From: Sialis fuliginosa
Taxonomy: Eukaryota; Arthropoda; Insecta; Megaloptera; Sialidae
Length of the DNA stretch: 64,000 nucleotides
Assembly: GCA_961205875.1 (NCBI GenBank)
Contig: OY540813.1
Coordinates: forward strand, 12,247,001-12,311,000
Direction of reading: 5' to 3'
Part shown: positions 13,801 to 28,800 of the stretch, piece after piece
Numbering within the stretch: position 1 is the first letter of the stretch
How the letters are laid out: each line of letters begins with the position of its first letter
Made by a program: the position numbers and the translations under genes
Notes under the pieces: model-generated
The model's database searches: none
What the model saw: only the letters and a program-made list of their open reading frames with translations
What the model was told of the DNA's origin: nothing

Positions 13801-16800
13801 ATTATATTAATAATTAGTTTAAATATCCACCATTTTGTCACCTATTAGCCGATTGTCATCAAATCACGCTGTTGGACAGTTAAATGTATATAGATTAATA
13901 TTCAGAAATTGTAGTAATCAAATATAAACACATATTTCTAATTCAGTACATTTAATTTAAAAATAGCCAATACTGGGGCCATACCCAAGACTGGTGCCAG
14001 TACCTTATATGTCAATTTTAATTTTGTCTGATCATGATACACCAATACACATTACAAATACTTTTTTTATCTACATCTGCACACGCACTCACATACAAAT
14101 ACACAGTGATCACACGTGATCATTTAATCGTTGTCATGGCAACCGATGCAAAAAAGTATGTATGAAAGCTTTGTGTCGTTTAGGATTTGGAATTTAAATT
14201 AAGGATTCGGGAAATAAATCCCCGCATTGGTGTTACGCTATGTGTTTTGTATGTTTCGGAAAAAAGTTAAATTAGTCGTATTATCTTTTTTCCGTATTCA
14301 TGAATTCAAAATTTGTCATTCGATTGTTGTCAACTGTGAAATTGAAATGAGGTATTTATGGTTCAGGAGTTTGAATCCTATTAAAAATAAATATAACCTG
14401 CGGTGTTTGAATTGATCCGTACCTTCATAAATATATCGTGAACCGAAATATTTGTAAATAAGTTGGAAAACTGTTTTATAAGAAAATTCTAATATTATAA
14501 ATGCGAAAATAACTCTGTCGTCTATTTGTTACCTTTTCACTGTTAAACTATTGACCCGATCTTGATGAAATTTCACAGAGAGATAGTTTGCATCCTGAAG
14601 AAGGGCATAGACTAGTACTTTATATCCTAAAAATTGATTAGATAAAAAAATACAAATTCCACGTAGACGAAGTCGCAGTTACTATTATATATTTTATATA
14701 TTTGCAATAGTTTATTTTCAAACTATGGTTAACGTTAATCCTAAACTTAATCACTGTTCGTAAACGAACAATTTTTTACATACAATCTACCATAAACTTG
14801 ATTCAATATAGGTTTAACGTTTTAATCAGTGATGGATTTATAATAAGGTACACTAGGCACCGGCCTAGGGCGTCACCACAGAGGGGGCACCACAAAAAAA
14901 GATTACTTTTTTTCCTAATTAGAACTATTTTGGTTATTAGACTTCTGATTAAAAATTATATGCTTGCACAGGACTTATAGCATTTATGATCACTTTATTA
15001 TGGTTTCAGCACTCTTTAATGATAAGAATTATAATAAAAACTTGTTGCAATATTTGCAAATCGAGGTGAAAATAATAGTTTCTATTAATTGAGATGTTAT
15101 TACCATTAATAATAATAAACAGTATATTATGTAAGAGTTAAATTTCACCTTGTCCAAAGCAAAGGAACAAATTTACGTAGGCAGATATGTACTATCCATG
15201 TACCACATACTATTTTCTATTATATCTTCTACAGAAAGTTTAAGTTTATACTTTATTTTATGGGGAAAAAGCATAAAAAACAAATGAATCTCTCGCCAGG
15301 CATTAAATTCATTTATATTTGATCGAGTTTGAAACATATAATTCAAAATGAAAAAAATCAAATGCAATAATTTTCTTTAAAAATGTATCAAACAATAAAA
15401 AGAGAAAACTAAAAAAAGTTAAGTCCGATGCTGGTTATAATCATGATTTAAAATCGAACGATTATGTGTGTAAAAACAAATATTTTTGTATTTTTTGATT
15501 GTATTATTGAACTACTTGAATTCCTCGATGAGCGTAAAAACATTTAAGCATACTTGAAATCAAATCTTCAAAAACATTCCAACATAAATCGTATTTAATA
15601 GTGAATCAAAACAAAAAATATCTTTGATATAATAATTGGTTTTATACAAAAAATGAAAATACAAATCCACCCTCTTTTTATTTTTAAAATCCTCTACTTT
15701 ATCTCCATTCTTGCGTGCTTTTTCGAGGTACCCCTGCACAGAAAAACTACATATTTATAAAGCTTATTTTTATTTAATAACTTTATCTTATTCCCCTAAA
15801 ACCAGTTTTTATAAATATTAAATTAGATAGTTTGCATTACTTTCAAATTATACGACTCGTGCCGGTTTTAATATAACTTTTCCGTATAATAATTACAGCA
15901 ATAATTATTTTAACTTCCCCTTAACACTCGTTCTGCACAATTTACTATAAAACACAGCTGGCTATTTTATGTAACTTTGTAATTAGTATATTTATTTTAG
16001 GATGTTACCCTTCTCAAGTATAGGGGATGTTGAAGAACCCTTTCAAGTTTTTCAAAAATAATTTAATAATTTCCATTGTCAAAGTAATGTAGGTATACTT
16101 GAAGTTTCAGGTATCATGAATTTAACACAATAATTGTACATATGTATAATACAATCTTAATATGATTCTTTGTTTTCACAGACTATGTAACTGACTTTAA
16201 GCATAATTTATAAATAATACTAATGCAAATTATTTTAACTATTATTAGACCAAACGCAACACATGTGTGCTTGAATGTTTTGTAGACCAGTGCTTCTCAA
16301 ACTTTCTGTGTTCACAATCAAGTTTTTTTTCATTCCAATTCAATAGTATTTTTAAACAAAAATATTTTTAAGGTAGAAATAACGAATTTTTTAGACTGAT
16401 TACAAAAAAATGATAAAAATAACATATCTTGTCGCGACCCAGTCACAATCTATTCGCAGACCATAGTTTGAGTAGCACTGTTCTAGACTATACCCTGTAC
16501 CGAATGCATTAATTAGACTTTAACCCATTAAAGCCCACTGGCGACTCAAGTTGCCAAACGCGTTTTCACGCATTATTGCATGTAAGAAACAATTTTTGCA
16601 GTGTGGGTTCTACGAAGTAGCCCTATTCTTTCTGTATTTACTTTGTCTAGAATAAGTGTGGAATTGTTGATGAGTTAAGGTCGATCCAGACTATCGAGCC
16701 GGTCTCGATCTGGTCTTGCTTCAATCAAATATAAATAAACAATAAACAATGAAATCATTCACACTATAGGTATCGTTTGGTCTCGGTCCAATCTCGCTTC

Positions 16801-19800
16801 GATACAGCATAGTTGAAAGAATATTTTACTGGAGTGTGATCAAACCTGATATAAATTGTACCAAGACCGATCTGAGGCCGGCTCGATAGTCTGGATCGAC
16901 CCTTAGGGTGCATTTATCATTATATAAAAATTGTCGCGTGTGACCACTCAAGCATTAAAACTCTTTGGTTAATTGGTATATCATTTTCAAGTGATACATT
17001 TATATGTATTCTATTCCAACCTATTATCACTATTTGTGTCTAATAACCACGAAAATAAAAATTTCTAGTAAATATCAGTTCCAAAGAATTAATGTTGGGT
17101 ATTATATTAGGCCAATCCCCAGAGCTATAAAATTGATGTAAAAAGCCAAATTATTGAATAAATGGGTTTCATTAATGCCGTGTTCAGACCGAAAAAACAA
17201 AACAGCAACATCGTGTCTTTTTGACAAAAGTGCAATAAAGCCTATGCATTTTTAAATACGACGTGTTTTCAAACACCGTGTTGCTGTTTTGTTTTCTTTG
17301 GTGTGAACACCGCATAAGACTTAAACTTAGTACATTCCATTTTGTGACCTTGAATCCCGAAGCATTAGAAAAGGCACACACATGTGCGTTTTTTCACGTT
17401 TTGCACTTTATCTCTGACCCTATTACAAAATCCGACGAAATTGTAGAATACATTTTGATTCTCTATAAAATTATAAATAAAACAAAAATTAACTCACTAC
17501 TCTTATTTGTTTCGGAGAAATGGTAAATCAAAATCTGACCGAAAATGCTCAAAAATCACGGAAATTGTCATTTTTTCGTATATCGTCTCACACATTTTTT
17601 TAACGACTCGGATGAGAAAATTTCATAGGACTTTATTTATACTAGACTATATATCGAACAAAATGAGCTTAAATTGAACTCTATTCCACTAATAAAACCG
17701 GAAATATGACATTGTGAAAAACTGATATAAACCATACCACGAAAATAAACCTCGCAAATAGCGTTAGCTTGGCTCTTGCTCTCTAGACAATTCTTTATAA
17801 TATCGGAGTTTTTAATGGGATGAATGACAATGGATACAAAAAAACTCACATTTGGATCGAAACATTGGTTATAGAGATTACAAAATAGTTTATATAAAAA
17901 AGCTTATAAGAAAAACCAAAAACTATAGAAAGACAATCTACACTACCTATTCATAGATAATTGGTCAATTCAAAAAAGACACAATAACCCAACTATTACA
18001 AAACATACCTTCCATATTTTATATCTAAAAATGATCACTGATTAAACACAAAAACTATAATTGCGGTAAGACATTTAAACGATCAGATTTCTGAAATAGC
18101 GGCAGCACAATTTGCTCGAGTAGGAAAAAAAAACAATGTTTATTTTAACCATTTGGCGGCGGTGCAAGGCAGTCTTTGATGGGACAACAGTCGGCTTGTT
18201 AGTTGATTCCGAGAAATCGTTGTGCGGATCGTTTTGGGTCAAAAGGTCCACGACTATGACCCGCCGCGGTCTGTCACGAACAAGTACTGCAATTTTGTAG
18301 AGAATGTAAGCAATAGTGCAACTTCTGTATGTCGACCTTTACGTTTAGATAATTGAAGTGCTTTTTTAGTAACAATATAATTCGCTACCAGTTATAGAAA
18401 TTATGTAGTATTATTTGTAATAGTGAAAACTTAATGGCATTTGGAAGGAATGGGCAGAAAATGTTGGTTAAAAAAATTGAAGTTTTCTAATTTTAAATGA
18501 TGCCATTAATATAGAGTAATCCGGAAATTTTCGACATACATTTTTTATTAATTAATTGCAAAGATTAGGCTAAAAATAATAAGAGCATTGAACAAATTGT
18601 TTTCTTATTGCTCAATTTTAAATTATTCAATATTAAAAGTCGTAAAAATCAACTCGCATTTAAAACGCGACGTCATTGGTTGAAGCGTTTGTGACGTCAT
18701 AACCTATGTTCTGTTCAGCTGTAAATGTTGTTTGTATATATACAAAGTTTTAACGCATGAGTTATAAAAACATAGAAAAATAATAAAAACGAGCCAAAAT
18801 CCTCAAATTTGAGAGTGTTGCCCTTAGAAAGCCGTAATTTCTCGAGTATATTATTATTGTACATATTGCAACTATATAGAATAACCTTACTTTTAATTTT
18901 TTCCTTACTTTCCTTCTTGCACAGTTATAAATCTTTTTTGAAGTATGAACAAATTTTCTGCAATGTTTTTTACCTCTAGATTACATTAAACAGGTTTTAG
19001 GGGTTTTCATTTTTGACCGGATTACTCTATTATTATTCTTTTCTTGTTTTTATAGAGTGTATTTTATATCTAATAACGTTTTTCTAAAAATATAACTGAA
19101 GTATATATACAGAACTTTGTAAAATGTTTATTTATTTAAATAAAATACAGCGTATCATAACTTCTAAAAGTCAGGTAATTTTTTTCGAACACGGTGTAAC
19201 TTAGAGAGCTGAAACAAAGGCCTTTTTTATGATTTGTTGCCCTGCTTTTGATGACAGATATTAACATTTTTTGTGGCGTTCTGGAAAGCTGATTTTTTGC
19301 TGAATACAATTTAATTCAAATCGGAGATATTTAATTCCCAATTCATAAGATATCTAACAGTTACTTACAAGCCTCTACTTATATATGAAAAATAAAAAAT
19401 AAATCTTTTCTGCCAGCATTTGAATTTTTTAATGTGAAGTTAATCTAATGAAATTAATAATTCTCTCAAGTAGTCATATTTTAATTAAACCCGCATATTT
19501 TTTATCATTTTAATGTTCTGTGTTCATAACAGACATATCCTTACATTTTAACATCAATTGTTTTTGTGACATAAAACATTGTATGCAGTGTTCTTTACGG
19601 TTGGCAATTCTGCAAAATCACGTATGGAAATATATTAAGTTTTTTTTGTATAAAAAAGATAAAAACATATGTACTCATGGACGTCGGCAGTTTTTTTTCT
19701 ATGGGGTGTAAGGTTGATTTAAAAAAATAGTAATTTATTCAATATCAAATAAACATTCACGTTTGGAATACTTATTTGATTTGCTGTTGATATATGTATA

Positions 19801-22800
19801 TGAGTATATGTATAATAAATTTATTCATTTTAGAAGGGAAGGGGGTAAAGCACTTCAATTGAACCCCCTTTGCTCCTTTTTGCCGGCGCGCGCCTATGTA
19901 ATATGTAAAATGCATTCATGTTCAACATACCAGTACCTACATGTATTCATATATTACAAGTATACAGGGTGTTTTTTTAATTTACTAGATTATACATGAA
20001 TTCACTTAACGTCGTATAAAAGATTTTATTTGTAACTCTACAACACATACATATACATTATGTATTACCATTTTAAACTTTTCAAATCAAATTAATTTAT
20101 AAAACATCAGTTTTCTGTACCAATGGCGTAGAAACGGAGGGGAGGGGGACGAAACCCAACCTCCCTGAAATATTCAGTGTTCTAAAAAAACGTATGTTTT
20201 GAGAAAACATCGGTTCAAAATACCTTCAAAAAAATTAAACTCATATTATTTACCCTCCTCCCCTCCCCCCACCGAAAAATTTTCTTACTCCGCCACTGTT
20301 TTGTACACTTGTTTTTTTTAACTTCAAAACTTATATCTACTATCAAGTTGTAATTTCTAAATAATCATCCTGTATGTAGATTTGTGCACATACACATGTA
20401 TGGCGATCTGTTTAACATTTAAACATTACATTCTCTTTGTTTTGTTTTTCGTAAGTAAATAAACACACATAGTTGCTTTGATCTTACGATAGAAAGATTT
20501 TCATTTAAAATAAAATTATGTATTTTTAATATTAAATTCTCATATGTGCCTTAAAAATGAAGGCTTTGATATTTCAAAAATTTTAATATAAGTAAGTAAA
20601 TATAAATGTTATCACTGCTTTTATGTTAAATTATTTCGGGTTATAAAATGCTTTACATCACATATTATTATAAGAGGCTATGTCCTTCGAGTATATGTTA
20701 TTTTCTACCCTTCCCATTTTGACGGAATTACATAATTAAAGGCATACTTATTAAATATATTATTGTATTTCACAAATAATAATTTTTAACTATAGGTGGA
20801 TGGATTGTTGTAATTTTCGATTACATATTTTAATTTTTAATTCGTTGATAATAATTCTTTTTGATGATACCAATATTTTTATTGTAATATAATAATATTT
20901 AATTATAATATCGTTATTACAAAACTTTGGTACTTAAGAATCATTTCCCATGTTATTTAAATGGGAAACGGACCTCCCTTGCAGCACTTCTTAAAAAAAC
21001 TAACGTATTTCGTAACAAGATACTTTAATTATCTATAATTGTTTGTGCATAACGTACCTATAATTAACATTGAATATTTTGAATATTATTTAAAGATATA
21101 TTTTCTAAGAGTGGGCAGAGGTTCGCCGAAAAAACCTTATAGGTCTAAGGGTTCAGTGAGTCGACAAAGTTTGAAGACCACTGGCTTATACCAATGCAAG
21201 ATCAACTTACTTATTTACAAGTTGGGGCTTAGTGTAATATATCTTGTATAAATCTAAAGGAATTGACAAATACATTCATACAACTGTTAAAATACTATAT
21301 ATCTCTGTTATACATATATGACATCAAACAACAAACGAAGAACAATGGAGCATCGTCGATGTATCCGTTGTTTTACAAGATATCCGTGATCCCGTCCCCC
21401 ATGTTTCACAAAGTGGCATCAATCCTGTATAAAATTCAAAATGATTTTCCTGTTGACTGAACATAAATCACGCGTCCTCACTACCACCTTTCCCCCACCT
21501 TCATGTTCATTTGACAGAGCTTGTGGGATATTTTTACGGAACTGTGACAGACGTATTGTGAGAGTCTATTAACTTGAACCCACCTTGTGTTTATTATAAC
21601 ATATATTGTTGTACTCTTATAGTTTCTTCAAATAAAACTTAAAGTACGAATTTTTAATAAAAGTATTAGTAATTAATAAACAGTCATTTTAAAATCATTT
21701 TATTAAAATAATAATTGTAAAAATAAAATGGCCAAATGCGTGTTGGGAACGCACATGAAAGGGTTACCTAATGTCTTTAGGACTCTGATGATGATAGCAT
21801 TGCTATTGAAACACGTGTAAGTCTAAACTCTTAAAACTTTTATGGTTAGGGGATCTATATTTGATAATAATCTGTATTCAATAAAACCTTGTACAGGTAC
21901 CAAATGTACATTCTACGTAGGTTTATTTACTACATATTAAATTCACTTAAATTATAATAGTTTTTATCTAATAAATGTTTTTTTTAACACATTCTTGAAC
22001 CTTGTCAAGGGGAGTTGTTTTATATTTTGTGGCAAATTATTGATTGCGGGCTTTTATTGACAAGAGTGAGTTCAAAAAAATTTTTTTTTTTTCAAAAATC
22101 TTATCATTTCTGAGACTGATAACCCAAGTCTTCTTCGTCCGTATACCAAATTTCATCTTAATCGGTATAAAATTTATATAGACAGACGGACGGACAGAGT
22201 TACGGAACCCTAAAAAAACTCTGTCGAGTGACTATGTACATTACTTTCTGGTGCTAAATTCATCAAAGGTAGTTAATTTTAATATTTTTTTAAATATTTG
22301 GTAATATAATAAAAGTTATTTTCTATAATTTATGTCGTATTCTTTGTATCTTTTATGAATTGATCAAACAATAATAATTTTAGTTTTTTATTAAAATCAT
22401 GAAAAAGTTGAAAAAAGTTTCGAATCATTAAATTTTTCCAAACGTTGGGAATCCAAGTTGACGTTGTCGTTAACTCATGGCCCACTCACTTCACGTGCTC
22501 AGCGTGTTGCCATAGCTCTCTTGATTTGGCGGAAACTTAATCAAACGCCAATTTCCCGTTTCCCGGCGGGCTGTATATTTTGATTCATGTTATTGCTGAT
22601 GAAGGTTTTTGTGATTTGTTGCTCCATGCTGCGGGATCTTCTCAAACATTGAAATTTATGAGCTTTTTTACAAAGACGTTCAAATGTTTACTTGTACGAA
22701 ACTTGTCATCGAATCACTGACAAAATCGAAGATAATTTTTTGTAATCTTTGAAAAGTTTTTTCTTGTATTTTGTTTTGATGTATTCAAACAGTTTTTTAT

Positions 22801-25800
22801 ATAATCTTTTTTCGATTACGTGTTTTTACGTTCTCTTCTCTTTTTTATCGTAATAAACTTATCGAGTATTAACAATCTGAAGTTTGATTATAAAATGAAC
22901 GAATATTTTTTTTCACATAAACTTAAGAAGGTAAAACGCTACAATGCCTTAATTTATTTTATTTATTATTTTTATTGTAATGAACCTACTATTTTTTCTA
23001 AATATATAATTTATTATTTCATTCTTTTATAAAAATTATTGTAAAAGTGCCATTTTAGGGGGGGGGGGGGGCGAACCAGAGGCGGCGCACAATGGGGCAT
23101 AAGTGGCTTTTTTGGTTCAAATCATTGTACAGGTTGTAATTTTAAAAAAAGTTTGAGTCCGTAGAATCGCGCCAAGTTGAGATATAACTTCAACTTATTT
23201 GTTAATTTATCAATTTTAATTAACATTTTTGGTGATGCAAACCCTGAGACTCCGGGTAAAAACCTGAGACTTGGTCACCCTACTGGAAACTATGAACAGA
23301 ACGGATCGTGTAAACTCCCAGACACGCATATGGGCAAATTCACAGAACGTGGCCGCTTTGGGGGAACGGCAATAGTGCGCGTGTGGGAATGTATATTACC
23401 CACCCATAAGTACACGAACTCAAAGTATACTTTATTGTGGATTTAAACATGGAGTTACAAGTCGATTGCTTGATTCATCTAAAAACTGCAGCACAATTTG
23501 CATTGAAAAATCGGTTATTTTCACGTTTTCAGAATGGAACTTTTAAAAAAAGAAAAATTCATACCACCGCAATTTTCTCAGATTCAAACCAATGAATCTG
23601 AAATTTTTACTGGACATGTTTTTTGGTACAATGAACCTTTTCCCGGAGTTTCAAAGGCGCACACCTCTTACATTTCATATGCGCGATTGTTTTATCCAGC
23701 GAACGGCAATTTCAGCGTTTTTTATTTGGTTTATTTGCTGTAACTTTTGGAACATCCGAAGCAAACTCCTGAAATTGAGACCAATTATTCTTCTCTTTGT
23801 TACGAAGATTTTGAGACGACATAGAAGAGTGTGCGTTCAATGATCCATTTTGAAGAAGCATTTGAGTATTTTAATTTAAAGCTAATGCGGCCACGTTCTG
23901 TGGATTTGCCCATATGTGTAGGAAAAACGGACAGTTCGACTGAAACTGAACTGACCGTCTAAAAGGGCCTTAATAGGTATTTATATAGATCCATTTTCTC
24001 ATATATTTCTATACACATAACGCCACTGTATATATGTAATGCATTATCATACCACGTATACATATGTGTCGAGACAGGCGCCACATCTCTATGTAAGTCT
24101 GAAGCGAATTTTAATACAATGAACACAGGTATTATGTACATTAATGAATATTTATACGACAAAGATAGCTAATGGCCGCCATTTGCTTATCACATCGTAT
24201 CTTCTCATTTCCTTAAATGCATAAATACGTAATCATCACAAAATATGTAACAACAGAGATGGGTGATCGATTTATTTGCTAATGGTGTACTTGCGTCTCT
24301 TTTTACCGAAAGGTATTTTGTGAATTATTGTAATAGAGATAGTCAATGGGAATTACATTTACCATCTCGCTTTCGTATGTGTTGTTAGACAGATTGGAAA
24401 TATATAGAGCAGTGAATCTCAATTGTCGGGTACTAACTCATTTTACAGGTGGTGGATTTATTTGAAAATTCATAAACTTGTTTTATCTATATGTAAGAAC
24501 TGTGAAATTTTAGGTCAGGTTAGGTTAGGTTACATAAAATAAAGATTGGTTGTTGCAACATAATAGCCGTAATATATCATGATCTTCAGATAAAATTGAC
24601 TGAAATTAAATTAAAGTCAAATGTTGTTTTATGTTGTGAATATTTTTTAACAACTTAAGATAATAGTGCATTTTTATATTCATTTAACTGCAATCTTCAG
24701 AACAAAATAGTACACAATTGTTTTTTTTTCAAACTGTCGTTTTAAGTAGATGCGGAATTGCTTAAATAAGTTGTACTGCATCTGAGAGAGAGAATTGTAT
24801 AAATTCTTAAGAAAAACTTTTTTATGTAGTCTGGTAGCAAGGTAGTCTCAATAGCTCCTTGACCAATCAGCGTTTGCGCGGGAAATATGTCACCCGAGGT
24901 ATATATTCAAATGTTGGAAATGTATAATTAGTACAGTAAAAATAGATAGGGTAACGTAATTCCCGCGCAAACGCTGATTGGTCAAGGAGGTCTCAATAGA
25001 GACTACCTTGTCTTTATATACCTTGGTCTGGTAGTGAGTTTTTTAACATGAATCAAAAATGAAACATTTATTATTGAAATGCATGACGTTCTAACGTAAT
25101 TCTAAAAGTTAGTCAATCTACGATGAGGTACAGGTAGATAGAGTTTAGAAGCACTGGTTGAAACAAACATACACACATTGGCAGACATATCGATACAATT
25201 CCATTTATAGAAAACGAGCCAAGGAAAGATATCTCCTTTTATAGTCGAATAGATCGACCAAGTTCTGTTGTGTTTGGTTGCTTCTTTTTTATCTCGTTGC
25301 TATTTTCTGTGGCTGGTATTTCAGTTCCGGAGATACCCGAAAGAAAAAATAAATACATAGTCGAAAGATTCTTTCTCAACGAAGTTCTCTTGATGCCGAC
25401 ATTTCGTCACATGGTGCATTGAATTTTTTATTTGGCTGAAATTAGATAGTGGTAATGAAAAAATGCATAAATAGGAATTTATCGGGTGCTAACGACATAA
25501 AAGGAAGACACCTCTAAAAATTCACGTTACTAGGTTCAGGGGTTTAGGTTGGGTGTTGATGAGCCAACAAACCCTAACTTTAGTTTTTCTTATGGGCCAC
25601 TAAGTTTGATATAACATATTTTAACGTGTTTTTTACTCTACAACGATATGTGTCATGCCATACTTATTTTCGAAAAAAAGTAAAAACTTTTTTTTTGTAA
25701 TAGTTCATTGTTTTCAAATGCTCATTTGTTATTTTGATTGTTGTTATTGTGATTTTATTTAACAATTTTTGTTTTTCATGGCCTACTTAAATGTTTGTAA

Positions 25801-28800
25801 TAAAATGCTTTATAAATATAACTAGTCTTTAGTTCTTCGACTTATTTTCGAAAATAAATATGGCAAGTGATATATCGTTGTAAAGTAGAGTAAAAAACAC
25901 GTTCAAATATGCTATAGCCAACTTAGTGGCCCATAAGAAAAACTTATGTTAGGGCTTGTAACTCGGAAACTAAAAGAGATAAAAAAATTCTAAGTATACC
26001 AATCAATTCTACACAAAAAATTATTTAAGATACTACAAACAAAAAGTACCTATCTACTTTGACAAGTTATAGCCATTTAAAGAATTTCCGAATTTTTAAA
26101 TTTTTGGGTATACCGCCTAAACCACATACAATTATTAATATTTTTTGTTGTAGTAATACTCACCCCTTCCCTACAAATAATTCATCTCATTTAACCGAAT
26201 CTGTATCTCTTACCGTTTAGGAAATCCCCATGCATTTCACGCTTATCTTGGACACCTTGTATAATAAAAAATTTCAAAAGGTATTTAATTCCACGCCAAA
26301 ACAATCGATCTAATTTTAGGAAATTTCAATTTTTAAATATGTTGGTCTATAATTAATATAATTATACAAAATATATCTTTATTTAGATTTCCAATACATT
26401 TCTCCAATCTGGTTAAGCAATTAATCTAAGTATATACAAAAATAAAATTGAGATAACGAGATTAAACCACAATAGGTGCTCATGCATATATCTGATGGAA
26501 TGCTTCAGATTACTCATATTTCATTTTAATAAAAACCTACTCAATAAATGCATTAACAATAATAATAATAATAACGAGAAAAATGAATGATTCTCACATA
26601 CCATACAAGTTTGTAAAAACTCACGTTCCACACAAGCCGGCCGTGTAGGTTGTCATTTGCAGCATCGAGGTGCATGATCTCATCTTAGGTAACCTTGCCA
26701 CCGGATACAGCGCGACTACAACAACCTTTCCATCGAGAGAGAGTGTGTGGGGTAAGGCGGGCAGAAAGCGCATGATGTGGTGGACACAACAGGGGCGAAT
26801 GTGCATAAAGCATGTGCTACTTTTAGAAAGGCTAGTTTGCATTTTAGTACAATAGATAATATATATTATACTGCAGCCATTTCTACGCTACATCGACTGG
26901 AGTATGCCTATTCTACATCGAAATTGTAAAGGAACAAGTTAATATCTTTTAAATGTGACATTATCAATTGATTAAATTCCTAATAAATACCTTTTTTCAA
27001 ATGTATTATATTGGTAGGTATTGTTATCATTGATTTCTAAATAATATTTTATGTCCGGAATTATAAAAGAGCACGCAAAATTTGCTAGCTTGCAAGCACT
27101 CTCAAATGGGGTATTAATTCTGTACTAGTATCTATGGATTAGTTATGGAATTCAGAGCAGTGATACTTCAACTAATTGTAACACAGTTGGTGACTTTGAC
27201 CGTACGAAATAATTTTCATAATATCACCACTGTTTTAATACCGTTGGTGTTTTCATGAAACTTAAAGAAAACTGTCAGATACGTTTGAAACCTCATTTGG
27301 AAGTGCTTGCAAGTTAGCATAATTTGCTAGCTTGTTTATAATACCAGACATTAGACTGTTTAGTCCTTATAGATTAGGAAAGACTATGCATACATAACAA
27401 ATAATGCTAACCCGTATATGAAACTGTTACCGAAATTTTACGGAGGCCATCTTTTCTTTAATGTCACTATCGTCATTTCCATGCATATTATCTCAAAGGC
27501 GTCAGTTGAAAATTTATAATATGCAAATATGCTTTAAATTACAATTGAATTTAGTATGTATGAGAGATGGTAGTTCCAAATAGACGTTTCTCTGTTAATC
27601 AATTATTACTGAAATACTTTTAAAAACAACATAAAACATTTATTATTAATTAATTTTATAATTCAAAACAATTGATATTTATTTTAAAATCTGAATGATA
27701 CGCTAATGACTCGTGGGAGCGATATGGTAACAATGTGTTATTTGTCCTTTATTTTTCCTTGTGTAAGGTTTAGTCAACTGATTTTCATTTACCAAATTGT
27801 GATCAATTTTTAATGAGTGGAAATTATATAACGTATTATCAAAAAAATCTGAGTTTGGAGTCCGTACCTGCTTGTTTTAGTTGATATTTAGCGAGCTTCA
27901 GCTTAATTATTGCTACTGCGGTACAGTTAATAGCATAGGACATAGGACAATGGTTAAATACATTTTATGGTGGTTGGGTAAAGTGGGGTGTGCCTTGTAA
28001 TGGTTGCTATAGACAATTCAATTATGACAGAGTTATGAAGGTTGGATTTCGTTTTGTATTAACATCCCCTTTAAAATTAAAATCACAATTCAGATGAACT
28101 ACAACTACCAGTTTTGTTATTTTCTTGTAAATGCATACAAAGTTTTCTTTAATAAAGTTTAGTTTTAATGAAGATTTCAAAGTACTTTCTCAATTATCAA
28201 TAATTGGTTATTCGATATATATAGTTTTTTGGTCATATCTACAACACATCCCATATTGAGAAGACAATGTGTAGTTGCACTGGGCATTTTGAAGTCCCTA
28301 GAGTACCTTTTCGCTCTTCGTCATTGTTAAAGACCGTTCAAATTCTCAGACTGCGTTGTATTTTTTAGATATTTATAACAAATTTTGTAAATATTTTTAT
28401 GAATTCATCACAGAACAATGGTCAACATAAAAATTGGGGGGATTCACCCTCTCGTTGATATTAAATCCCTTCTCCCCGGGAGTAAACTCTTCGTATTCAG
28501 CACTAGTAATATATGTTAACAAAATGGTTTTTATAATATATAACAAAAACTGTATACCTACCTGTTCTTTTAAGGAATTATTTTGTCCAGAGTAGGCTTA
28601 GTACGTGGCAGTTTATTATACACTAATCAGCACGGAACATTGTTGATTTTTCACACATATTTCTCCGATGTTGTTTTATTTTTACTCTCACGAATGCTAA
28701 TTTGAGCAAATACCTGAATGAGTTATAAATCAGTGCATGCTAGGAATCTGAATTGTTATCCAATCGATTTATAAGTATTTAAAAAGGATCAATTACATTA

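Noticed and set aside
23177-23843. Open frames of 69-89 codons inside the 23-kb inverted-repeat segment
   Set aside because: No recognised transposase motif, and the frames overlap each other and lack any extension; recorded only as interior of the element.
24517-24532. Telomere or subtelomere signal from TTAGG units
   Set aside because: Only three units in an internal, gene-bearing context.
26621-26855. GC-richer stretch with open frames on both strands
   Set aside because: Two opposing frames of similar length with no family resemblance and no splice context; no evidence of a gene.
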